DNA of 64,000 nucleotides, from contig NZ_CP174607.1 of NCBI RefSeq assembly GCF_045999315.1, positions 1,798,001 through 1,862,000 of the forward strand, in the 5' to 3' direction. The notes under the pieces were generated by a model. The model searched no databases. It had not been told where the DNA came from and saw only the letters and a program-made list of their open reading frames with translations. Position numbers and translations under genes: made by a program. Source of the DNA: Peredibacter sp045999315. Lineage in GTDB: Bacteria > Bdellovibrionota > Bacteriovoracia > Bacteriovoracales > Bacteriovoracaceae. Below are positions 44,579 to 54,220 of the stretch, one piece after another; the first letter of the stretch is position 1, and every line of letters starts with the position of its first letter.

Positions 44579-45171
44579 TGAGAACAAATTCAAATGCTTT
44601 AGGCGCTCCATTCATTGAAACACAAGCAAAAGTGCTTGCTCACCTGACTGAGAAATACGCTGCTAACAGAAAAGTTGAAGCAGACAAAGTAGGGGAGCCA
44701 ATCATTTGGGCAAGAGGTCCTGAAGACGCGAAAAAACTAGTTCGCGCTTTCATGGCAGATCCTAATACTAAAATTGATTTCCTTTCAGACCTAACAGCTT
44801 ACGACAATAAAGACGGTGAAGATGGTGACGAGCGTTTCGTTCTTGTTTACCAACTTTATTCTCTAGAGCTTCACACTCGTATCCGTGTGAAGTGTCTTCT
44901 TGGCGAAATTCAGCCAGCAGAAACTCTGGTTGATATCTGGGAAGGTGCGAACTGGCTTGAAAGAGAAGTTTACGACATGTTTGGAATCAAGTTCAACGGT
45001 CACCCGAACCTTCGCCGTATCATGATGGATGAGCGTTTTTCTGGTCACCCTCTTCGTAAAGAGTACCCGATTAAGCAACGTGAGGGCTTCAGCGATAACA
45101 TCGCTTTCCACCTGGGCGCAAACCCTCTTGAAGTCTCTACTCATGTTCAGATCAGTGAGGAATCAAAATGA
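44578..45171 (+). CDS. nuoC: NADH-quinone oxidoreductase subunit C
   Basis: 197 aa, the 30-kDa subunit. WEGANWLEREVYDMFGIKFNGHPNLRRIMM is the family signature, followed by GHPLRKEYP. NuoC and NuoD are separate here, unlike the fused E. coli NuoCD. The start overlaps nuoB and the stop overlaps nuoD (ATGA). Confidence 0.97.
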   Translation: MRTNSNALGAPFIETQAKVLAHLTEKYAANRKVEADKVGEPIIWARGPEDAKKLVRAFMADPNTKIDFLSDLTAYDNKDGEDGDERFVLVYQLYSLELHTRIRVKCLLGEIQPAETLVDIWEGANWLEREVYDMFGIKFNGHPNLRRIMMDERFSGHPLRKEYPIKQREGFSDNIAFHLGANPLEVSTHVQISEESK

Positions 45172-46370
45172 GTGATTTACTAGCTACAGAACAGAACGAT
45201 CTGTATAACCCGAACGTTCTTATTAATATTGGTCCTGCTCACCCTGCGACTCACGGAACACTTCGTGTTATGTGTCGTATTAACGGTGAGACAATTGAAG
45301 ATGCTAACTGTGAAATCGGTTACCTTCACCGTGGTATTGAAAAACTAGGTGAAGAGAAAACGTATCACCAGTGGATGGTTTATACTGACCGTCTTAACTA
45401 CTGTTCAGCTCTTAACAACAACATCACTTACGCCATGACAGTGGAAAACCTATTCAACATCTCAGTGACTGAGCGTTGTATGTGGATCCGTGTTATGTGC
45501 ATGGAGCTTTCTCGTATTATCGACCACATCGTTTGTATCGCTGCAAACGCTCTGGATCTTGGTGCGATGACTGTGTTCTTCCACCTTATTCACTGGCGTG
45601 AAGAGGCCTACACAATGATTGAATCAATGTGTGGTATGCGTCTGACAACAACTTATGCCCGTATCGGTGGTATGAGCTACGATCTTCCAGACAATTTCAC
45701 AGAAAGACTTTGGAAATTCTGCGAAGACATTCCTAAGACTCTTGATGAAGTAGAAGGTCTCCTAAATGCTAACCGTATCTGGATCGACCGTACTAAAGAC
45801 GTTGGTGTTATCAATAAGACTGACGCTCTAAGATTGAACGTAACAGGTCCAACTCTTCGTGCTGCTGGTATCGACCACGATCTACGTCGTGACCGTCCTT
45901 ACTATGTATATCCTGAACTAGATTTCGATGTTGTTATCGGATCTAAGGGTGACGTTTACGAGCGCTACCTTGTTCGTATGGAAGAAATCAGACAATCAGT
46001 TCGCATCCTTAAGCAGTGTAATAAGCGCATTCCTGCTGGTCCTCTATGGGTAGACGACAAACGCGTTCGTATCCCGGACAAGATGGATGTTTATACAAAG
46101 ATGGAAGTTCTTATCCACCACTTCAAGATTTTCATGGAAGGTATCGATGTACCGAAAGGTGAAGCATACACGGCCACAGAAGGTCCGAATGGTGAAGTTG
46201 GTTTCTACATCGTAAGCCGTGGCGGTCCTAAAGCTTGGCGTATGCGTGTGAAATCTCCATCGTTCATTCAGTTCCAGGCCTTTGAGAACACAATCAAAGG
46301 TGGACGTATCCCGGATGCGATTGCTCACCTTGGTTCGGTGAACATCATCGCCGGCGAATTAGATCGTTAA
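45168..46370 (+). CDS. nuoD: NADH-quinone oxidoreductase subunit D
   Basis: 400 aa, the 49-kDa subunit that forms the quinone-binding cavity with NuoB. NIGPAHPATHGTLR, the EIGYLHRGIEKL segment and the C-terminal DAIAHLGSVNIIAGELDR are typical. The His of PATHG and the helices facing NuoB are conserved. Confidence 0.97.
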   Translation: MSDLLATEQNDLYNPNVLINIGPAHPATHGTLRVMCRINGETIEDANCEIGYLHRGIEKLGEEKTYHQWMVYTDRLNYCSALNNNITYAMTVENLFNISVTERCMWIRVMCMELSRIIDHIVCIAANALDLGAMTVFFHLIHWREEAYTMIESMCGMRLTTTYARIGGMSYDLPDNFTERLWKFCEDIPKTLDEVEGLLNANRIWIDRTKDVGVINKTDALRLNVTGPTLRAAGIDHDLRRDRPYYVYPELDFDVVIGSKGDVYERYLVRMEEIRQSVRILKQCNKRIPAGPLWVDDKRVRIPDKMDVYTKMEVLIHHFKIFMEGIDVPKGEAYTATEGPNGEVGFYIVSRGGPKAWRMRVKSPSFIQFQAFENTIKGGRIPDAIAHLGSVNIIAGELDR

Positions 46371-46385
46371 GAGAGAGACACATAT

Positions 46386-46913
46386 ATGGCACTATCAGAA
46401 AAAATTAAAAACACGATTAACGGGATTCGACACCAGTTCCCGACTGAACAGGCCCTTCTTCTTCCAACACTTCACGAAGTACAAAACGAGAAGGGATGGG
46501 TATCAATGGATAGCATGAGAGATATCGGGGAATTCCTGAATCTCCCTCTGTCTAAAGTAAGAGAAGTGGCGAGCTTCTATACTATGTACAAGCTTGAGCC
46601 ACAGGGGAAAGTGGACGTACAAATCTGTACGAACATTTCTTGTTGGTTGAACGGTGCTGATAAGCTTGTTTCATGCGCTTCTAAAAAGCTTGGCATTCAT
46701 GCTGGCGAAACAACTAAAGACGGTAAATTCACTCTTTCACAAGTAGAGTGTCTTGCTGCTTGTGGAACAGCTCCGGCCATGATGATCAACGAAGACTATC
46801 ACGAGAATCTTACTGAAGAGTCTCTTATTAAGATCCTTGATCAGGCCAAGTCTGACCTAGATTCTGGAAAAATTGTTGGTAAAGACACACGTAAAGATGG
46901 AGTTTGGCCATGA
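46386..46913 (+). CDS. nuoE: NADH-quinone oxidoreductase subunit E
   Basis: 175 aa, the 24-kDa thioredoxin-like subunit with the N1a 2Fe-2S cluster: Cys81, Cys86 (CTNISC), Cys122 and Cys126 (CLAAC). The stop overlaps the nuoF start (ATGA). The last 20 residues are an extra charged tail. Confidence 0.96.
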   Translation: MALSEKIKNTINGIRHQFPTEQALLLPTLHEVQNEKGWVSMDSMRDIGEFLNLPLSKVREVASFYTMYKLEPQGKVDVQICTNISCWLNGADKLVSCASKKLGIHAGETTKDGKFTLSQVECLAACGTAPAMMINEDYHENLTEESLIKILDQAKSDLDSGKIVGKDTRKDGVWP

Positions 46914-48250
46914 TGTACAATAACGAACATTTCGAGCCGGTAATCACGCCAAACGTTGATAAGCCTAATTGCGAAACAATCGAATTCTATATTCAACACG
47001 AGAACGGTTATAAGGCGCTTGAAAAAGCACTTAAGATGAAACCGGCAGAAGTAGTAGACGAAGTTAAGAAGTCTAACCTTCGTGGTCGAGGTGGAGCGGG
47101 ATTCCCAACTGGTATGAAGTGGTCATTCATGCCTGCTAATCCAGTTGATGCTAACGGAAACCCAAAGCCGAAATACTTAGTATGTAACGCCGATGAAGGT
47201 GAGCCTGGTACTTTTAAAGACCGTCTTATCTTCACAAAAACTCCTCATAGAATGATTGAAGGTATGATCATCGCTGGTCACGCCATCTCTTCTAACAAGG
47301 GTTTCATTTATATCCGTGGAGAGTGGTTCAAAGAAGCCCGTCTTATGCAAAAAGCAATCGACGATGCTTACGCTAAGGGCTTCCTTGGTAAGAACATTCT
47401 TGGCACTGGTTTCAATTATGATCTAGTGATCTATAAAGGTGCCGGCGCTTATATCTGCGGTGAGGAAACTGCTCTTCTTAACTCACTTGAAGGTAAGCGT
47501 GGTGAACCACGTCTTAAGCCACCGTTCCCGGCACAGGTTGGTGCCTATGGCATGCCTTCATGTGTAAACAACGTAGAAACTTTCGCAGCTGTTCCATATA
47601 TCATTGAGAAGGGCTGGGAAAAATACGCGAAGATGGGTACTGAGCGCTCAGGTGGTACACGTATGATCGGTGTTTCTGGTCACGTGAACAAGCCGGGCGT
47701 TTATGAGCTTCCAATGAACCTTTCAATCAACGACATCATCGAAATTGCTGGTGGCGTGAAGGGTGGAAAACTTAAAGCAGTTATCCCTGGTGGTGCTTCT
47801 GCTCCAATGCTTCGTGCAGACGAATGTCACGTTCTTACTGACTACGATTCACTTGCAAAGGCCGGAACAATGGCCGGTTCAGGTGGTCTTATCGTTATGA
47901 ACGATACTGTAAACATCGTTGAAGCAACTTATACACTTTTAAAATTCTATGAACATGAATCGTGCGGTCAGTGTTCTCAGTGCCGTGAAGGCTCACACTG
48001 GTTGGCCCGTATGTTCAAACGCATCCTTGATGGCGGCGGTACTCAAGACGATCTTGATTACATTGCTAAAATCTGCGGAAACATGGCCGGTCAAACGATC
48101 TGTGCTTTCGCTGACGCTGTAACAGGTCCGGCCCTATCTTCTGTTCGTAAATTCCGTGCTGAATTCGAAGAGATGGTAATGAAGGGCGGTCTTAAAGGAA
48201 TCGGAAGAGAAGAATCCGTATCTCATAAAATGGTTGGTGCCCATGTCTAA
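46910..48250 (+). CDS. nuoF: NADH-quinone oxidoreductase subunit F
   Basis: 446 aa from ATG 46910. The NADH/FMN site GRGGAGFPTGMKW lies at 59-71, GAGAYICGEETALLNSLEG follows, and ESCGQCSQCREG near residue 350 binds the N3 4Fe-4S cluster. It overlaps nuoG by 8 nt. Confidence 0.97.
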   Translation: MMYNNEHFEPVITPNVDKPNCETIEFYIQHENGYKALEKALKMKPAEVVDEVKKSNLRGRGGAGFPTGMKWSFMPANPVDANGNPKPKYLVCNADEGEPGTFKDRLIFTKTPHRMIEGMIIAGHAISSNKGFIYIRGEWFKEARLMQKAIDDAYAKGFLGKNILGTGFNYDLVIYKGAGAYICGEETALLNSLEGKRGEPRLKPPFPAQVGAYGMPSCVNNVETFAAVPYIIEKGWEKYAKMGTERSGGTRMIGVSGHVNKPGVYELPMNLSINDIIEIAGGVKGGKLKAVIPGGASAPMLRADECHVLTDYDSLAKAGTMAGSGGLIVMNDTVNIVEATYTLLKFYEHESCGQCSQCREGSHWLARMFKRILDGGGTQDDLDYIAKICGNMAGQTICAFADAVTGPALSSVRKFRAEFEEMVMKGGLKGIGREESVSHKMVGAHV

Positions 48251-49784
48251 TACAGAAATTGAAATCAAAAAGCAGAAGATGGACCTGAACTACGCTTCTA
48301 ACAAGAAGCCGGTTCACTCTGATCCGTCTCCGGACGCGAAGCCACTTCCAAAAGTAACTATCGACGGCAAACAGTATGAGTTCAAGCCAGGCGATACAAT
48401 TATGGAAGTTACTGAGCGCTATAAAATTAACGAAGACATCCCTCGTTACTGTTACCACCCAGGTATGCCAGTAGCGGGTACTTGTCGTATGTGTACTGTG
48501 GAAGTAGAGAAGGCGCCAAAACTTATGACGTCTTGTTCAACTCCTGCTGCTGACGGCATGGTTGTTCATACTCGTTCTGAAAAAGTTATGAAGTCACGCA
48601 CTGGTGTGATGGACATGCTTCTTACGAACCACCCACTTGATTGTCCAGTTTGTGATAAAGCAGGTGAGTGTAGCCTTCAGGACTATAACTTCGAGTACGG
48701 TCCTTCGAAGTCTAACTTCAAAGAAGAAAAACGCGTTTACGAGAACGCCACTACGAAAAAACTTTCAGACAAGATCACGCTTAACATGAACCGTTGTGTT
48801 CACTGTGAGCGTTGTGTTCGTTTCACTGATGATGTGACAAAAACAAACGATCTCGTGATGGTTAACCGCGGCTGGCACAAAGAGCTTGAAGCGACAGATC
48901 CTGAAAAGGGCCTGACTAACGATTATCAAGGCTGTCTAACTGACTTCTGTCCAGTTGGTGCTCTTACAATGAACGATTTCCGCTTCCAAAAGCGTTCTTG
49001 GTTCCTGGATAAGAAGGCCTCTGTTTGTGACCGTTGTTCTAAAGGCTGTAACATCGAAGTTCACTCGGATAAAGACATCGTTTACCGTTATGTTCCTATT
49101 CACAATGAAATGGTTAACGGTCACTGGATGTGTGATGAAGGTCGTCTTTCTTATAACGATCTTATGAATCCTATGAGAGTGATTTCTCCACTTCTTAACC
49201 ACAATAATTCTCTGACTTCTACTTCACTTGAAACTCTTCTTGGCGAAGTTAAGAAAGCAGTTGCGGCCGCTGGTTCTGTACAAGTGGTTGTTGGTACGGA
49301 TGCTACTCGTGAAGAAGCGGCTCTTCTTAAAGAGAAAATGCCAGTTGTGTTCAATAAGTCTGTGGCGGTTGCTTACCACTCTGGATTTGTAACAACATCA
49401 GCTGAAGATAAGAAGATTGATAACCTTCTTCGTATGGCTGACAAAACTCCAAATACGAAAGGTGTAGAAGAGCAAGGTCTTGCTCCTCTAGCGGGCGGCG
49501 AGGCCAATGCTGACCTTGTGATCCTTTTCAGAAACGGCCGCGCTGGTGTGCCTAAAATGAAGGCCGACCAGAAGCTCGTTCTTTGGGGCGTTTGGAGCTT
49601 TGAAGATATCAAAGCACTTCCTTCTAAGAACATCGTTGGTGTGATCCCTGGTCTCGCTACGATTGAAAAGTCTGGCAGCTTTAAAAACGCTGACGGCATT
49701 GTACAGAAGTTCCACCCTGCTATCACCCACCGTGGTGGAGCTGTTTCAGCCCACCAAGTTGTTGGTGCATTGAAATCTAACTAA
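48243..49784 (+). CDS. nuoG: NADH-quinone oxidoreductase subunit G, short form
   Basis: 513 aa from ATG 48243. All cluster ligands are present: N1b (Cys70, 81, 84, 98), N5 (His130, Cys134, 137, 143), N4 (Cys185, 188, 191, 236) and the extra N7 set (Cys262, 265, 269, 297, spacing CxxCxxxCx27C). E. coli NuoG has 908 residues; here most of the molybdopterin-type domain after about residue 310 is missing, and the remaining 200 residues are diverged. The frame is intact, so this is a natural short form, not a broken gene. Confidence 0.93.
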   Translation: MSNTEIEIKKQKMDLNYASNKKPVHSDPSPDAKPLPKVTIDGKQYEFKPGDTIMEVTERYKINEDIPRYCYHPGMPVAGTCRMCTVEVEKAPKLMTSCSTPAADGMVVHTRSEKVMKSRTGVMDMLLTNHPLDCPVCDKAGECSLQDYNFEYGPSKSNFKEEKRVYENATTKKLSDKITLNMNRCVHCERCVRFTDDVTKTNDLVMVNRGWHKELEATDPEKGLTNDYQGCLTDFCPVGALTMNDFRFQKRSWFLDKKASVCDRCSKGCNIEVHSDKDIVYRYVPIHNEMVNGHWMCDEGRLSYNDLMNPMRVISPLLNHNNSLTSTSLETLLGEVKKAVAAAGSVQVVVGTDATREEAALLKEKMPVVFNKSVAVAYHSGFVTTSAEDKKIDNLLRMADKTPNTKGVEEQGLAPLAGGEANADLVILFRNGRAGVPKMKADQKLVLWGVWSFEDIKALPSKNIVGVIPGLATIEKSGSFKNADGIVQKFHPAITHRGGAVSAHQVVGALKSN

Positions 49785-49795
49785 GAGTTGGTGAT

Positions 49796-50863
49796 ATGGA
49801 ATATTTTGATTTTATTCAGCTGATTGCAAAAATTCTTTTCGTGGTTGCCGTGTGCTTGTCGGTAGTACCAGTGATGGTATGGTTCGAGCGCCGTGGTTCT
49901 GCATGGATGCAAGGTCGAGTAGGCCCTAACCGTGTTGGACCGTTTGGTCTTCTTCAACCGCTTGCCGACGTGTTCAAGTTCTTCTGTAAAGAGGACTTTA
50001 CTCCAGGTAACGCTAACAAATTTTATTACTACCTAGCTCCAATGGTGGCCTTGATTGCACCTCTATGTGCACTTGCAGTTATCCCATTCGGTAGCAAGGC
50101 CATCATCATGGGCCAGGAAGTTAACCTTCAAATTGGTAACTTCGATTCAGGTGTAATTTTCATTCTTGCTTTCGCAGGTCTTGAAGTTTACCCACTGATT
50201 CTTGCTGGTTGGGCATCGAAGAATAAGTACTCGGTACTTGGTGCTCTTCGTGGTTCATCACAAATCGTTTCGTACGAAATTGCTATGGGTCTGGCACTTC
50301 TATCTATGATGGTGGTGTACGGTTCATTTAATCCGCACGATATGGTGTCTTGGCAGCAGAAGCACTACTGGGGCGCTTTAATCAACCCAATCGGTGCTCT
50401 TGTTTTCTGGATCTCGATTTTCGCAGAAACCAACCGTCTTCCTTTCGACTTACCTGAAGGGGAGTCTGAAATCGTTGCTGGTTATCACCTTGAGTATGGT
50501 GCGATGAAATTCGCCCTGTTCTTCATGGCCGAGTACGTGGCAATGATTATGGCATCTGCTCTCATCGCGACTCTGTTCTTCGGTGGATACGGAATCCTTC
50601 CAGGAATGAGCTTTGCGATCAATATGATTGTAGAACAATTCGGTTTCGGTGAAGTTGGTCTTCAAAACACTACTGCAGTGTTTGAGTTCCTAAGCTTCTT
50701 CCTGAAAGTTGCCGTGTTCATGTTCATTTTCGTATGGGTACGTTGGACACTTCCTCGTTTCCGTTTTGACCAGCTAATGGATTTGGGTTGGAAGATCCTT
50801 TTCCCGCTGTCACTTATTAACCTTGTGGCCGTCACTCTTGGCGTCTACTTTTTGAATCAATAG
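49796..50863 (+). CDS. nuoH: NADH-quinone oxidoreductase subunit H
   Basis: 355 aa with about eight membrane segments. ERRGSAWMQGRVGPNRVGP, the cytoplasmic loop ETNRLPFDLPEGESE, and RFRFDQLMDLGWK are typical. It links the quinone cavity to the membrane arm. The stop is embedded in the nuoI ribosome site. Confidence 0.97.
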   Translation: MEYFDFIQLIAKILFVVAVCLSVVPVMVWFERRGSAWMQGRVGPNRVGPFGLLQPLADVFKFFCKEDFTPGNANKFYYYLAPMVALIAPLCALAVIPFGSKAIIMGQEVNLQIGNFDSGVIFILAFAGLEVYPLILAGWASKNKYSVLGALRGSSQIVSYEIAMGLALLSMMVVYGSFNPHDMVSWQQKHYWGALINPIGALVFWISIFAETNRLPFDLPEGESEIVAGYHLEYGAMKFALFFMAEYVAMIMASALIATLFFGGYGILPGMSFAINMIVEQFGFGEVGLQNTTAVFEFLSFFLKVAVFMFIFVWVRWTLPRFRFDQLMDLGWKILFPLSLINLVAVTLGVYFLNQ

Positions 50864-50872
50864 GAGGGCTTT

Positions 50873-51394
50873 GTGGGAACTATCAATATTTCAAAGAAGT
50901 ACACCGCTAAAGAAAAAGCCTACATCCCGGCAATTCTTGTTGGTCTGAAGATCACAATGAAACACTTCATTAAGGGTTTCTTTTTCAGACACCACAATAC
51001 TGTTATGTATCCTGAAGTGAAGCGTGATTACTCTGATCGTTTCAGAGGTAAGCACTTCATCTCGGTTGACGCTAATAAAACTGAAAACTGTACTGCTTGT
51101 TATCTTTGCGAAACGATCTGTCCAGCTGAGTGTATCCACATCGTGGCAGATGAGCGTGAAGAAGAAAACAACGTTTACGGAGTGAAAAAAGAGAAGAAGC
51201 CTGTAAGCTTCGATATCGATGCTCTTCGTTGTTGTTTCTGTGGTTTCTGTGAAGAAGCTTGTCCAAAAGACGCGATCAAGCTTTCTGGTAACTACGAAAT
51301 GGCGGTATCTGCACGTCAGGACGCGATCTATGACCTAGATATCCTTAAGCGTGATATGAACGGCAGAAAAGAAAAAGCTGAGGTGAAGAAATGA
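50873..51394 (+). CDS. nuoI: NADH-quinone oxidoreductase subunit I
   Basis: 173 aa. The start is GTG with AGGAGGG about 5 nt upstream. Two 4Fe-4S motifs (N6a and N6b): Cys73-76-79-83 and Cys120-123-126-130. It carries electrons toward N2. The stop overlaps the nuoJ start (ATGA). Confidence 0.97.
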   Translation: MGTINISKKYTAKEKAYIPAILVGLKITMKHFIKGFFFRHHNTVMYPEVKRDYSDRFRGKHFISVDANKTENCTACYLCETICPAECIHIVADEREEENNVYGVKKEKKPVSFDIDALRCCFCGFCEEACPKDAIKLSGNYEMAVSARQDAIYDLDILKRDMNGRKEKAEVKK

Positions 51395-51915
51395 ATCCAG
51401 TTATCTTAATTCTGGGAGTTGTCTCAGCGATTCTTGCAGTTAATATGCTTCTTGCTAAAAACCCGATCACATCTGCGATGAGCCTTCTGGGTATCCTTCT
51501 GATGTCGGCCGGTATTTACGCTATGATTGGTGAGCACTTCATCGCGACTATTCAGTTAGTTGTTTATGCTGGTGCGATCATGGTTCTCTTCATTTTCTCA
51601 ATCATGCTTCTTAACCTTTCTGATTCTGAAAGCGAACTTAAGCGCAACCCTGGTGTCTTCGCAGGTGCCGTTGCTCTAGGTCTTGGTCTTTTCGGATTCA
51701 TTGCTTACGCCATCAACGAGCACTTCCTGAATCACCGTAATGACGTGATTCCTGGCAAGTTCACTCCGGAAGTTATCAACCAACTTGGTGGTAACTCGAA
51801 AGTTATGGCCCACTCTCTGTTCACTCAATACTACGTTTCTTTCGAAGTGATCACTCTGGCACTTCTGGTTGCGGTAGTAGGAGCAGTAGTACTAGCAAAA
51901 AGAAAATTTGATTAA
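51391..51915 (+). CDS. nuoJ: NADH-quinone oxidoreductase subunit J
   Basis: 174 aa, five membrane helices. LAKNPITSAMSLLG, then FIATIQLVVYAGAIMVLFIFSIMLLN, the helix with the pi-bulge that matters for coupling. Confidence 0.95.
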   Translation: MNPVILILGVVSAILAVNMLLAKNPITSAMSLLGILLMSAGIYAMIGEHFIATIQLVVYAGAIMVLFIFSIMLLNLSDSESELKRNPGVFAGAVALGLGLFGFIAYAINEHFLNHRNDVIPGKFTPEVINQLGGNSKVMAHSLFTQYYVSFEVITLALLVAVVGAVVLAKRKFD

Positions 51916-51924
51916 GGTATTATT

Positions 51925-52227
51925 ATGACAAACGAATTATTCATTCAGCTTTTGGCGGCCTTCCTATTCACAATGGGTGTGCTAGTGGTTCTTCTTCGTC
52001 GGGACACCATCATGGTGCTTATGGGGATCGAGCTTCTTCTTAATGCTGCCAACTTATCACTGGTCGCTTTCTCGAAGACGAATGCCATGATTGATGGTCA
52101 GCTTCAGGTGCTTTTCGTAATCGCACTTGCGGCTGCGGAATCGGCGGTAGGTCTTTCGATTCTGGTAAACCTTTACCGGAATTTCGGATCGATCAAAACT
52201 CAAAACGCAACAACTCTTAAAGGATAA
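51925..52227 (+). CDS. nuoK: NADH-quinone oxidoreductase subunit K
   Basis: 100 aa, three membrane helices. The conserved Glu of helix 2 (MGIELLLNAANL) and that of helix 3 (AAAESAVGLSI), both in the proton path, are present. The stop overlaps the nuoL start by one base. Confidence 0.96.
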   Translation: MTNELFIQLLAAFLFTMGVLVVLLRRDTIMVLMGIELLLNAANLSLVAFSKTNAMIDGQLQVLFVIALAAAESAVGLSILVNLYRNFGSIKTQNATTLKG

Positions 52228-54209
52228 TGAACGTGGAAACGATGAACTCCCTGCTACCACTTCTTATTTTAATCTCTCCTTTGATCGGTTTCTTGATCAA
52301 CGGTGTGGTTCTCCCGCTAAAGCTTAAAGGCTTTGCTAAGACCGATCCAAATGTTGCTGGTGGTTTCGCCACTTTCTTCATTTTCTTGTCTTTCGTGATG
52401 GGCTGTATTGCTTTCTCACAACTGACTGGATCAACTTCTGAAAATCCTTCTGTTTATACCTATGTGTTTCAGTGGTTTGATTTCGGTGGTCTGAATATTC
52501 CTTTCGAGCTTCGTATTGATAAGCTTTCAGGAATTCTGGTTCTGATCATCTCAGGTGTTGGAACTCTGATTCACCTTTACTCAACAAGCTACATGCACGA
52601 TGAAGAGTGTGTTGGTCGTTACTTCTCATATCTGAACCTCTTCTGTTTCTGTATGTTACTTCTCGTTATGGGTAACAACCTTCCACTTCTTTTCTTCGGA
52701 TGGGAAGGTGTAGGTCTTTGTTCATACCTTCTAATCGGTTTCTGGTACACAGACACTGAAAAAGCGAACGCTGGTAAAAAAGCTTTCGTGGTTAACCGTG
52801 TAGGGGACCTTGGTTTCCTTATCGGTATGTTCCTTCTTTTCCGCGAACTAGGAACTCTATCTCTGACTGAAATCAACGCGCTTCTTGCTGATCAAACAGT
52901 AGTTGCTCGTATCATGCCTTCAGTAACTCTGATCTGTTTGTCACTTTTCGTAGGTGCTACAGGTAAATCAGCTCAGATTCCTCTTTATGTATGGCTTCCA
53001 GATGCGATGAGCGGTCCGACTCCAGTTTCTGCTCTTATCCACGCTGCTACCATGGTAACTGCTGGTGTTTATATGATCGCTCGTCTGAACCCTCTGTTCG
53101 AGCTTTCTCCGGTTGCTCTTGAAGTAATTGCTCACGTTGGTGCTTTCACGGCCCTGTTCGCTGGTTCAATTGCCATCGCTCAGACCGACATCAAAAAAGT
53201 TTTGGCCTACTCAACTGTTTCTCAACTTGGTTTCATGTTCCTTGCTTGTGGTGTTGGTGCTTACCAAACTGCAGTATTCCACCTAATGACTCACGCTTTC
53301 TTTAAAGCGCTTCTGTTCCTAGGTTCTGGTTCAGTGATTCACGCTTGTTCGGGTGAACAAGATATGACGAAGATGGGTGGACTTAAGAAGTATTTACCTC
53401 ATACGCACTTCACAATGCTTATTGGGTCACTTGCTATCTCTGGTATCCCGTTCTTCTCAGGTTTCTTCTCAAAAGACGAAATCCTTTATTCTTCAATCGC
53501 GCTTCCTGGCGGCGTTTCATACCTGTTCCTTGTGGGTGTTCTAACAGCTGCTCTAACTGCGATTTATACAGGTCGTATGATGTCTCTTACTTTCTACAGT
53601 GAAGAGAGAATGTCTCATGATGTGAAACATCACCTTCATGAGTCACCAGCACTTATGACTTTCCCACTTTACGTTCTTGCATTCCTCGCAGCGTTCGGTG
53701 GATTCCTTGGTGTGCCTCACTTACTAGGTGACTACCTTGGACATATGCCTCACTTCCTATCTCACTGGCTGGCCCCAGTGGTTCCAGCGAAGCACCTTCC
53801 TCTGGTTGGTGTGAAAATGCCTCTTCACGAGGGTGTTGTTATGGCCGGTTCTTCAGTGATCGCCATTGCTTCATTCTTTGGTGGTGTAGCTCTGTTTAAG
53901 AAGATCACTTTCATCTCTGATCTAGTGAGCGGTCTTGCTCCGGTTCAGAAGCTTCTTTCTAACAAGTACTACATTGATGAGCTTTACGGCCTAATCGTTG
54001 TAAATCCAGTTAAGAAGATCGCAGCTTTCGCAGCTGGAATTGTGGATAAGTATGTTGTTGATGGTGCCGTTAATGGTCTAGGCCGCGGAGTTCGTGCTGT
54101 AGGTTCTACTCTTCGTGCAGTTCAGACTGGTGACCTTCAGACATACGGGCTCATGATGCTAGGAGGAGTACTCCTGGTAGCGCTCTTTATTTTTAAAGTA
54201 CTGGTTTAA
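52227..54209 (+). CDS. nuoL: NADH-quinone oxidoreductase subunit L
   Basis: 660 aa antiporter-like proton-pumping subunit. GWEGVGLCSYLLIGFW, the helix 7 Lys region GKSAQIPLYVWLPDAMSGPTPVSALIHAATMVTAG, and the long C-terminal lateral-helix region. AAAGGA lies before the ATG. Confidence 0.97.
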   Translation: MNVETMNSLLPLLILISPLIGFLINGVVLPLKLKGFAKTDPNVAGGFATFFIFLSFVMGCIAFSQLTGSTSENPSVYTYVFQWFDFGGLNIPFELRIDKLSGILVLIISGVGTLIHLYSTSYMHDEECVGRYFSYLNLFCFCMLLLVMGNNLPLLFFGWEGVGLCSYLLIGFWYTDTEKANAGKKAFVVNRVGDLGFLIGMFLLFRELGTLSLTEINALLADQTVVARIMPSVTLICLSLFVGATGKSAQIPLYVWLPDAMSGPTPVSALIHAATMVTAGVYMIARLNPLFELSPVALEVIAHVGAFTALFAGSIAIAQTDIKKVLAYSTVSQLGFMFLACGVGAYQTAVFHLMTHAFFKALLFLGSGSVIHACSGEQDMTKMGGLKKYLPHTHFTMLIGSLAISGIPFFSGFFSKDEILYSSIALPGGVSYLFLVGVLTAALTAIYTGRMMSLTFYSEERMSHDVKHHLHESPALMTFPLYVLAFLAAFGGFLGVPHLLGDYLGHMPHFLSHWLAPVVPAKHLPLVGVKMPLHEGVVMAGSSVIAIASFFGGVALFKKITFISDLVSGLAPVQKLLSNKYYIDELYGLIVVNPVKKIAAFAAGIVDKYVVDGAVNGLGRGVRAVGSTLRAVQTGDLQTYGLMMLGGVLLVALFIFKVLV

Positions 54210-54220
54210 GGAATATTGAC

